The notes beneath the pieces were generated by a model. It saw nothing but the letters and a program-made list of their open reading frames with translations. It was not told the origin of the DNA and did no database searches. From CAZZKE01 sp964655005 (GTDB lineage: Bacteria; Pseudomonadota; Alphaproteobacteria; Rhodospirillales; JABHCV01), in assembly GCA_964655005.1 (NCBI GenBank), contig CAZZKE010000082.1:1-11564 (forward strand): a DNA stretch of 11,564 bases, in the 5' to 3' direction. Shown one piece after another: positions 5,640-11,564 of the stretch; the first letter of the stretch is position 1, and each line of letters begins with the position of its first letter. The position numbers were made by a program, and so were the translations under genes.

Positions 5640-7303
5640 CACTCACTCCTGTGCAGGTGAATTTGCGTAATCGGTTTCTTGCCGATGGCTTCGCGGAAGG
5701 TGCGGCGCACGGCGATGCGGATCGCCTCGTTTTCGGCATGGGCCGACAACCGGCCACCCATCGGCATGTCTTCGAGTACCCGCCTGGCGGCCTCTATGGC
5801 CCGTTCCAGCAGCGGATCATCGTCGCTTTCGACGATGCCCAGTGTCGTCAATTCCGGTTCGCCGAGCAATCTGCCATCGCCATCGACGACCAGCGACATA
5901 ATCGCCACACCGTTCCACAAGGCCTGTTTCCGCTGCCGGTTCAGTTCGCCGTTCAAGGGTTCCAGCCGGTTGCCTTCCAGCGCCAGCCGGCCCGATTTGA
6001 CTTGATCGATAACACCGGGTTTGCCGGGCGCGATGCGTATCACCGAGCCATTTTCGCCAACCACAGTGGCGCCGACCTGACAGCCGGTAGCCAGCCTGGC
6101 GTGTTCGGCCATATGACGAAATTCGCCGTGTACCGGGATGGCAATTTTCGGGTGAATGTGCTGATACATGCGGACCAATTCATCCCTGGCCGGATGCCCC
6201 GAAACATGGACAAAATGATCCTTCTCGGTCAGCACATCGACGCCGATACGCGCCAACTGGTTCTGCAGCCGGCCTATCGATGTCTCGTTGCCCGGAATTT
6301 GCCGCGATGAAAAAATTACCGTATCGCCCTGTTCCAGCGAAATTCTGGGATGGCCGCCGCCGGCGATACGCGACAGGGCGGCGCGCGGTTCGCCTTGCGA
6401 TCCGGTACAGATAATCAGCGTCTTGTCGCGCGGCAGATAACCGGCGGCGTCTTCATCCAGAAACGCGGCGGTGTCTTCAAGGCAACCGTGCTCCCGCCCG
6501 ACTTCCTGAAAACGCCACAACGATCGCCCGGCCAAAACCACATCCCGGTCGTTGGCCGCCGCCGCCGCCGCGATGGTTTCCAGGCGGGCGACGTTGGAAG
6601 CGAAACAGGTGACCACGACCCGCCCGGTCAGGCCGCCGATCAGTTGCGTCAGGCTTTCCAGCAAGGCCCCTTCCGAACCGGACGAACCCTGGGTAAAGAC
6701 GTTGGTCGAATCACACACTATGGCCAGTGTTCCTTCGTCGCCAAGCGCATTCAGCGCCGCCTCATCGGAAGGTTCGCCGACCACCGGGTCCGGATCAAAT
6801 TTCCAATCACCGGTGTGCAGGACCATGCCCAGCGGGGTGCGGATAGCGATGGCATTGGGTTCCGGGATCGAGTGGGTAAGAGAGATCAGTTCCAGATCGA
6901 ACGGCCCGACCGAAAACCTGCCCTTCAACGGCACGATAGTCACCGGCACCTGGCCTTGCAGTCCGGCCTCGCGCAGTTTATGCCCCAGGATACTGGCGGT
7001 AAACGGCGTCGCATAAACCGGACACTTCAGGCGCCGCCATAAATACGCCACGGCGCCCAGGTGATCTTCATGGGCATGGGTCAACACAAGGCCATCCAGT
7101 TGATCCAGGCGCTCCTCGATAAAGGCCGGATCGGGCATCACCACATCGACGCCCGGCATACTGGCGTCGCCGAAGGTAATCCCCAGATCGATCATCATCC
7201 AGCGCTCGCGATCCTTCGGCCCAAAACCGTAGAGGTTCAGGTTCATGCCGATTTCCCCGGCCCCGCCGAGCGGCACGAACAGCAGTTCATTTTTTTCTGG
7301 CAT
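5639..7303 (-). CDS. rnj: Ribonuclease J
   Basis: Cytoplasmic metallo-beta-lactamase/beta-CASP ribonuclease with 5'-to-3' exonuclease and, in some members, endonuclease activity; it acts in mRNA decay and rRNA maturation. The 554-residue length is normal for the family. Seen: the zinc motif HAHEDH (76-81), His144 in SLTHSIPE, HTGDW (163-167) with Asp166 as bridging metal ligand, CDSTN (197-201), the beta-CASP loop SGHPARDE (368-375) and PVHGEFRH with His392 as metal ligand. The C-terminal ~100 residues form the small oligomerisation domain, ending in RRTFREAIGKKP. The ATG at 7303 follows the coaX stop by five bases, and TAGGA, overlapping that stop, is a well-placed ribosome binding site. A short alanine run (246-250) is encoded by a (GCC)5 repeat. 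The motif set excludes hydrolases such as RNase Z or metal-dependent lactonases. Confidence 0.96.
   Translation of the reverse strand: MPEKNELLFVPLGGAGEIGMNLNLYGFGPKDRERWMMIDLGITFGDASMPGVDVVMPDPAFIEERLDQLDGLVLTHAHEDHLGAVAYLWRRLKCPVYATPFTASILGHKLREAGLQGQVPVTIVPLKGRFSVGPFDLELISLTHSIPEPNAIAIRTPLGMVLHTGDWKFDPDPVVGEPSDEAALNALGDEGTLAIVCDSTNVFTQGSSGSEGALLESLTQLIGGLTGRVVVTCFASNVARLETIAAAAAANDRDVVLAGRSLWRFQEVGREHGCLEDTAAFLDEDAAGYLPRDKTLIICTGSQGEPRAALSRIAGGGHPRISLEQGDTVIFSSRQIPGNETSIGRLQNQLARIGVDVLTEKDHFVHVSGHPARDELVRMYQHIHPKIAIPVHGEFRHMAEHARLATGCQVGATVVGENGSVIRIAPGKPGVIDQVKSGRLALEGNRLEPLNGELNRQRKQALWNGVAIMSLVVDGDGRLLGEPELTTLGIVESDDDPLLERAIEAARRVLEDMPMGGRLSAHAENEAIRIAVRRTFREAIGKKPITQIHLHRSE
5646..5650 (-). 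promoter_or_regulatory. Ribosome binding site that decides the mce start
   Basis: AGGAG lies inside the last codons of the RNase J gene, six bases before the ATG at 5639 and only three before the alternative GTG at 5642. The spacing favours the ATG and indicates coupled translation of mce with rnj. Confidence 0.7.
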
Positions 7304-7308
7304 ATTTC

Positions 7309-8079
7309 CTACTTATTAAGCTGGTGTATGGCATAAAGCCCGCGCAGGGTCAGTTCCGGGTCGGCGCTTTCGATGGCGTCCGTCGATTGCGAGAACATCG
7401 AGGCCAGGCCGCCGGTGGCGACAACGTTCATCTGAGCGCCGAATTCTTCGGCGATGCGCCTGACGATACCCTCGATCATACTGACATATCCCCAGTAAAT
7501 ACCCGATTGCATGGCTTCTATCGTGCCCCTTCCGATGACCCGGTCGGGTCTGCCGATGGCAACCCTGGGCAGTTTCGCCGCCGCCATATGCAGGGCTTCC
7601 AGCGACAAATTGACCCCGGGCGCGATAACGCCGCCACAATAGGCGCCTTCGCCATCGACGACGTCAAACGTGGTGGCGGTACCGAAATCGACGACGATCA
7701 GCGGGCCGCCATAACGGTCGTGGGCGGCGACGGCGTTGACCAAACGGTCGGCCCCGACCTCTTCCGGCTGTTCCATCAATACATCGATTCCCAGGTCGAC
7801 TCCGGGTTCACCGACCACCAGCGGCTCGTTATGGAAATATTTCCGGCACAGGGTTTTCAGATCGAACAGATTGGCCGGCACCACGGTGGCGATAATGGCG
7901 GCATCAATCATGTCGCGGTCCAGATCGGCGATGGCCATTAACTGAATTAGCCAGACGCCGAATTCATCGGCGGTGCGATAGCTGTCGCTGGAAGAGCGCC
8001 ATTCCCCCTGTATTTCTCCGTTGCCGTCAAATACCGCGAATACCGTGTTGGTGTTTCCGGAATCAATCGCCAGTAACAT
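7309..8079 (-). CDS. coaX: Type III pantothenate kinase
   Basis: Catalyses the first step of coenzyme A biosynthesis, phosphorylating pantothenate with ATP; acts in the cytoplasm as a dimer of the ASKHA fold. The protein is 256 residues, the usual length. Seen: phosphate-binding DSGNTNT (6-12), substrate loop GADR (109-112) with Asp111 as probable catalytic base, DFGTATTFDVVD (131-142), GGVIAPG (149-155) and the adenosine motif ATGG (221-224). The frame stays open to 8325 inside birA, but the MLLAIDSGNTN start is that of the family and the ATG at 8079 has an ideal ribosome binding site, AGAGGA, seven bases upstream. The gene overlaps the end of birA by 17 bases in another frame. It was formerly annotated as Bvg accessory factor (baf). 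Pairing with birA is common, joining two cofactor enzymes. Confidence 0.96.
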   Translation of the reverse strand: MLLAIDSGNTNTVFAVFDGNGEIQGEWRSSSDSYRTADEFGVWLIQLMAIADLDRDMIDAAIIATVVPANLFDLKTLCRKYFHNEPLVVGEPGVDLGIDVLMEQPEEVGADRLVNAVAAHDRYGGPLIVVDFGTATTFDVVDGEGAYCGGVIAPGVNLSLEALHMAAAKLPRVAIGRPDRVIGRGTIEAMQSGIYWGYVSMIEGIVRRIAEEFGAQMNVVATGGLASMFSQSTDAIESADPELTLRGLYAIHQLNK

Positions 8080-8920
8080 GCCATATTCCTCTGTTTTCCC
8101 GAAGATCCCGGGCCTTCCGGGTTTTTCGGCGTTCCTGTTGCTCACGATGATCGAATATTGAAACCAGCGGAACAAAAATATCTCCGGCGGTAATACGTTT
8201 CTCGGAGCCGTCTGGCAACAACAAGATAAGGGCGCCGTCCTTATCCAGGGTTTTGAAAATGCCGGTAAATGTCTCGCGTTCCAGGCGCACCGTAATTTCC
8301 TTGCCGATGCCCGCCGCCCGCCCAAGCCAGGCCCGGCGGACCGGTTCGAAGCCCATGTTCTTCCAGGTCACCATGATCGCCAGGAAACGCCTGGTGAATG
8401 ATTCCAGCATGGTTTCCGGGCTCAGCCCCTTTGCTCCTTCGGCCAGCAGCGAGGTCGCCGGATATTCCACATCATCCGGGAAATGGACGATATTGAGGCC
8501 GGCGCCGATCACCAGCCAGTCCATACCGCCGAGCGCCACGGCCTGGGATTCGAGCAGGATGCCCGATACCTTGCGGCCTTCGATCAGCACATCATTGGGC
8601 CATTTACAATGGACGAAAGCGCCCTTGGGCAATACCGCCGAAACCGTTTCGGCCATCGCCAGGGCGGCGACGAAGCTTAGTTGCAGGGCGCGCCGGGCGT
8701 GGCATTCCGGGCGCAACAACAGCGAACAATATAAATTGCCGGCTTCCGATTGCCAGCTTCGGCCCCGCCGCCCCTTGCCCGCCGTTTGCCTTAGTGCCCA
8801 CACCACCGCGCCGTCTTCGACTTCGGCCCGGGCCAGGCGCTTTGCTTCTTCGTTGGTGCTGTCGATACTGTCATATGCCAGCACCCGGAAGGGGCTGGGC
8901 AGGATAACGTCGCGGCTCAT
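8063..8920 (-). CDS. birA: Biotin-[acetyl-CoA-carboxylase] ligase, class I without DNA-binding domain
   Basis: Makes biotinyl-AMP from biotin and ATP and attaches biotin to the carrier lysine of biotin-dependent carboxylases. Seen: GKGRRGRSW (48-56, biotinyl-AMP loop), KWPND (106-110), catalytic-site Lys117 in KVSGILLE, and GAGLNI (139-144), followed by the small C-terminal SH3-like domain ending in ITAGDIF (243-249). There is no N-terminal helix-turn-helix, so it should not repress biotin genes directly as E. coli BirA does. Odd point: relatives usually stop soon after GDxF, whereas here about 36 further, mostly charged residues follow (for example QQERRKTRKARD, 261-272), giving 285 in total. 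The start ATG at 8920 lies three bases after the nuoN stop with no evident ribosome binding site, suggesting coupling to nuoN translation. The end overlaps coaX by 17 bases. Confidence 0.94.
   Translation of the reverse strand: MSRDVILPSPFRVLAYDSIDSTNEEAKRLARAEVEDGAVVWALRQTAGKGRRGRSWQSEAGNLYCSLLLRPECHARRALQLSFVAALAMAETVSAVLPKGAFVHCKWPNDVLIEGRKVSGILLESQAVALGGMDWLVIGAGLNIVHFPDDVEYPATSLLAEGAKGLSPETMLESFTRRFLAIMVTWKNMGFEPVRRAWLGRAAGIGKEITVRLERETFTGIFKTLDKDGALILLLPDGSEKRITAGDIFVPLVSIFDHREQQERRKTRKARDLRENRGIWHVTGD
8087..8092 (-). promoter_or_regulatory. Ribosome binding site that decides the coaX start
   Basis: AGAGGA seven bases before the ATG at 8079, lying within the last codons of birA. It supports the 256-residue form of CoaX over starts further upstream in the open frame. 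Confidence 0.7.
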
Positions 8921-8923
8921 CAG

Positions 8924-10393
8924 TTAAAAAAGTGACGCTGCGGCGATACTGGCGGCGTCAAGCAACGGCCCGGGAACTATGAAAAACAGCGCCACCAGAA
9001 CACTGGCGCCAAGCATTACCGTGGCCAGATTACGGCCAATGGGCCGTTCCAGGGTATCCGTCGGCGGGTCGAAATAAACCACCTTGATGATGCGGATGTA
9101 ATAAAACCCGCCGACCACGCTGGTCAAAACGCCGATGGTGGCAAGGCCGTAGAACCCGGCCTCTATGGCCGGCAGGAAAATATACAGCTTGCCGAAAAAT
9201 CCGGCCAACGGCGGTATTCCGGCCATCGAGAACATGAAAATCGCCATCGCCGCCGCGACCAGCGGATGGGTCTTCGACAGGCCGGCCAGATCGCTGATAT
9301 TTTCGACCATCCTGTCGCCGCGCCGCATGGTCAGGATGCAGGCGAAGGCGCCCAGATTCATAAACAGGTAAATCCCCAGGTAAATCAGCACCCCGCGGAT
9401 TCCCTCTTCGGTGCCGACCGCCAGCCCGATCAGGGCGTAACCGACATGGCCGATTGAACTGTAGGCCATCAGGCGTTTGATGTTTGTCTGATTGATTGCG
9501 GCGAAAGCGCCGAGCACCATGGAGGCTATGGAAATGGCGATGACGATCTGCTGCCATTGCGCCACCAGGCCGCCGAACGGGCCGATCATGACCCGCATAA
9601 ACAGGGCCATGGCGGCGAGTTTTGGGCCGACCGAGAAAAAAGCGGTGACCGGTGTCGGCGCCCCTTCGTAAACATCCGGCGTCCACATATGAAACGGCAC
9701 CGCGGAAACCTTGAACGAGAGCCCGGCCAGGATAAAGACGATACCGACGATCAGCCCGACCGGCGCCCGTACGCCGGCGTTGTCACCGCTGAACATCCCG
9801 GCCAAAATGTCAAAATCGGTGGTTCCGGAAAAGCCGTAAACCAGAGAACTGCCATAAAGCAGCATCCCCGAGGCGACCGCGCCCAGGACAAAATATTTAA
9901 GGCCGGCCTCGGTCGAACGGGCGTCGTCGCGATGGAACGAAGCTATCACGTACAGCGACAGGCTCTGCATTTCCAAACCAAGATAAAGCGACATCAGGCT
10001 GTTGGCCGACACCATCACCAGCATGCCCAGCGTCGCGAACAATACCAGAATGACATATTCGAAGCGGGCGATGCCGTGCTGTTCCATGTAATCCTGCGAC
10101 AGCACCAGCGCCAGCGTCGAGGCGATCAGGACCAGCACCTTGAAGTAAATGGCAAACGGGTCGCTGATGAACATGCCGCCGAAGGTGGTCATCACCCCGC
10201 CCGACACGGTCGCGACCAACATCATGGTCAGCACCAGGGTGATAATTCCAAGCTTGGATATCAGTTGCGCAACGCGCGCCTCATCCACCTTGTCGTCGGC
10301 TTTCTGGAAGGCGCCCAGCATCAGCAACGCCATGGTGATAACGCCCAGGAATATTTCCGGCAGCGCCGGCGCCAAATTGGGGACTTGAGCCAT
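8924..10393 (-). CDS. nuoN: NADH-quinone oxidoreductase subunit N
   Basis: Antiporter-like membrane subunit of respiratory complex I (ND2 homologue), contributing to proton pumping in the inner membrane. The 489-residue protein is almost entirely hydrophobic helices, about 14 predicted. Seen: Glu141 in GLEMQSLSLYVI, the core lysine Lys228 in FKVSAVPFHMWTPDVYEGAPTP (228 onward), Lys258 in GPKLA, Lys306 in NIKRLMAYSSIGHVGY, and the broken-helix region around GIPPLAGFFGK (392-402). The MWTPDVYEGAPTP signature separates it from NuoL and NuoM. Two adjacent ATGs (10396 and 10393) are possible; AAGGTGG just upstream fits the second better, and the first would add one Met. The open frame continues to 10444 inside nuoM, but that extension is polar and unlike the family. 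It follows nuoM by 10 bases and precedes birA by three. Confidence 0.96.
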   Translation of the reverse strand: MAQVPNLAPALPEIFLGVITMALLMLGAFQKADDKVDEARVAQLISKLGIITLVLTMMLVATVSGGVMTTFGGMFISDPFAIYFKVLVLIASTLALVLSQDYMEQHGIARFEYVILVLFATLGMLVMVSANSLMSLYLGLEMQSLSLYVIASFHRDDARSTEAGLKYFVLGAVASGMLLYGSSLVYGFSGTTDFDILAGMFSGDNAGVRAPVGLIVGIVFILAGLSFKVSAVPFHMWTPDVYEGAPTPVTAFFSVGPKLAAMALFMRVMIGPFGGLVAQWQQIVIAISIASMVLGAFAAINQTNIKRLMAYSSIGHVGYALIGLAVGTEEGIRGVLIYLGIYLFMNLGAFACILTMRRGDRMVENISDLAGLSKTHPLVAAAMAIFMFSMAGIPPLAGFFGKLYIFLPAIEAGFYGLATIGVLTSVVGGFYYIRIIKVVYFDPPTDTLERPIGRNLATVMLGASVLVALFFIVPGPLLDAASIAAASLF

Positions 10394-10397
10394 CATT

Positions 10398-10404
10398 CCA
10401 CCTT
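10398..10404 (-). promoter_or_regulatory. Ribosome binding site for nuoN
   Basis: AAGGTGG starts at the last base of the nuoM stop codon. It lies four bases before the ATG at 10393 and one base before the ATG at 10396, so it favours the later start and argues against the extended frame beginning at 10444. Confidence 0.6.
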
Positions 10405-11564
10405 CATTGTCCCGCGACCAGGCCGCCGCCGGCAGCCTGCGCACTTGTCACTTGATCGACCAGATTAGCGACCGAAACATGCATCACATCCAGGAACGAA
10501 ACCGGATATATGCCCATCCAGAACACCAGTATGATCAGCGGCGCGAATATCAAGACCTCGCGCCGGTTCAAATCGGTAATCTTCATAAGATGTTCCTTGG
10601 TCAATTCGCCGAACACTACCCGCCGATACAGGTACAACATGTAAACGGCGCCCAGGATAACGCCGGTCGCGGCGAACGCGGCCAGCCAGGAGTCGGTCTT
10701 GAAAGCGCCGACCAGGACCAGGAATTCGCCGATAAAACCACCGGTGCCGGGCAGGCCCACGGATGCCAGCATAAACACCATGAAGACCACCGCATAGGCC
10801 GGCATGCGATGCACCAGCCCGCCGTAATGGGAAATTTCGCGTGAATGGGTACGGTCGTACACGATCCCGACAATCAGGAACAGCGCGGCGGAAACGATGC
10901 CGTGGTTGAGCATTTGATAGATCGCCCCTTCGACCCCCTGCACGGTCAAGGTAAAGGCGCCGATGGTGACGAATCCCATATGGGCAACCGAGGAATAGGC
11001 GATCAGCTTTTTCATATCCTCCTGGGCTAGCGCGACCAGGGATGTGTAAATAACGGCGGCGATGCTAAGGGCATAAATAAGCGGCGTGAAATCGGCCGTG
11101 GCCAAGGGGAACATGGGCAACGAAAAGCGCAGGAAGCCGTAGCCGCCGAATTTTAACAGCACGCCCGCCAGGATAACCGAACCGGCGGTCGGCGCCTCGA
11201 CGTGGGCGTCGGGCAGCCAGGTATGGACCGGCCACATCGGCACCTTGACGGCGAACGACGCGAAAAACGCCAGCCACAGCCAGGTCTGCATCCCCGCCGG
11301 GAAGTTGTAGGTCAGCAACACCGTCATATCGGTGGTGCCGGCATCCGAATACATGGCCAGCATGGCCAGCAGCATCAGCACCGATCCCAACAAGGTGTAC
11401 AGGAAGAACTTGATCGCCGCGTGGACCCGCCGGGGGCCGCCCCAGACCCCGATTATCAGATACATCGGGATCAGTACGGCCTCGAAAAAAATATAAAAGA
11501 CAATCAGATCAAGCGCGGCGAACGTGCCGATCATGATGGTTTCGAGGATCAGGAAGGAAATCAT
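10404..11564 (-). CDS. nuoM: NADH-quinone oxidoreductase subunit M (5' end cut off)
   Basis: Antiporter-like membrane subunit of complex I (ND4 homologue), part of the proton-pumping arm. The last 386 residues are visible; NuoM is usually about 500, so roughly 115 N-terminal residues lie beyond the window. The ATG that coincides with the window edge is an internal Met, not the start. Numbering from it, seen are Glu28 in FFEAVLIPMYLIIGVWGG (conserved ND4 carboxylate), Lys107 in VKVPMWPVHTWLPDAHVEAPT (106 onward) and Lys138 in LLKFGGYGFLRF, then KKLIAYSSVAHMGF and GLPGTGGFIGEF in the second half. The LPDAHVEAPT stretch is diagnostic for NuoM. It ends 10 bases before nuoN, the standard nuo order; nuoL would be expected upstream. 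Confidence 0.97.
   Translation of the reverse strand: MISFLILETIMIGTFAALDLIVFYIFFEAVLIPMYLIIGVWGGPRRVHAAIKFFLYTLLGSVLMLLAMLAMYSDAGTTDMTVLLTYNFPAGMQTWLWLAFFASFAVKVPMWPVHTWLPDAHVEAPTAGSVILAGVLLKFGGYGFLRFSLPMFPLATADFTPLIYALSIAAVIYTSLVALAQEDMKKLIAYSSVAHMGFVTIGAFTLTVQGVEGAIYQMLNHGIVSAALFLIVGIVYDRTHSREISHYGGLVHRMPAYAVVFMVFMLASVGLPGTGGFIGEFLVLVGAFKTDSWLAAFAATGVILGAVYMLYLYRRVVFGELTKEHLMKITDLNRREVLIFAPLIILVFWMGIYPVSFLDVMHVSVANLVDQVTSAQAAGGGLVAGQ

Noticed and set aside
6555..6569. (GCC)5 triplet repeat in the RNase J gene
   Set aside because: It encodes a short alanine run in a helix. Triplet slippage would keep the frame, and such runs are common in GC-rich genes.
3209..7392. Ten-base word TCGATTGCGA found three times in the same orientation (3209, 3979, 7383)
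   Set aside because: Two copies lie inside coding sequence of tag and coaX, spacing is irregular and flanks are unrelated. Probably chance; a genome-wide word count would settle it.
8080..8325. Upstream extension of the coaX frame by 82 codons
   Set aside because: It lies inside birA, reads as an Arg/Pro/Cys-rich sequence unlike CoaX, and the family start with a good ribosome binding site is at 8079.

Overview
This window is a compact, single-strand block of housekeeping genes from a bacterium that I place in the Alphaproteobacteria, probably Rhodospirillales-like. The reasons are the gene order and the protein types: a short proline-tRNA ligase without the editing insertion, RNase J, a type III pantothenate kinase, and a lipoprotein-export permease of the lolC/lolF type. 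Base composition is GC-rich. Every gene I can support lies on the minus strand, so transcription runs from high to low coordinates.

Layout in the direction of transcription: nuoM (5' end cut off by the window edge), nuoN, birA, coaX, rnj (RNase J), mce (methylmalonyl-CoA epimerase), a short-chain dehydrogenase, tag (3-methyladenine-DNA glycosylase I), a small secreted protein of unknown function, proS, lolC/lolF, and lolD (3' end cut off). Almost every junction overlaps or is separated by only a few bases: nuoM/nuoN 10 bases, nuoN/birA 3, birA/coaX 17-base overlap, coaX/rnj 5, rnj/mce 1-base overlap, mce/SDR 1, SDR/tag 25, tag/secreted protein 4-base overlap, secreted protein/proS 81, proS/lolC 7, lolC/lolD 8-base overlap. 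This suggests long polycistronic transcripts with translational coupling. The two widest gaps (25 and 81 bases) are the best places for internal promoters.

Functionally the block mixes respiratory complex I membrane subunits, cofactor enzymes (biotin ligase, CoA biosynthesis), RNA decay, a step of propionyl-CoA/methylmalonyl-CoA metabolism, translation and lipoprotein sorting to the outer membrane. The nuoN-birA-coaX-rnj-mce-...-proS-lolC-lolD order is, as I recall it, a conserved alphaproteobacterial neighbourhood. The variable part here is the three-gene stretch SDR-tag-secreted protein (3266-5224), which sits where many relatives carry a short DUF1467 membrane-protein gene. No RNA gene, mobile element, CRISPR array or phage feature is visible. 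I found no convincing undescribed multi-gene system. The points most worth checking are the SDR-tag-secreted protein insertion, the uncharacterised secreted protein, a possible leaderless promoter in front of tag, and an unusual C-terminal tail on BirA. No non-coding stretch exceeds 300 bases.
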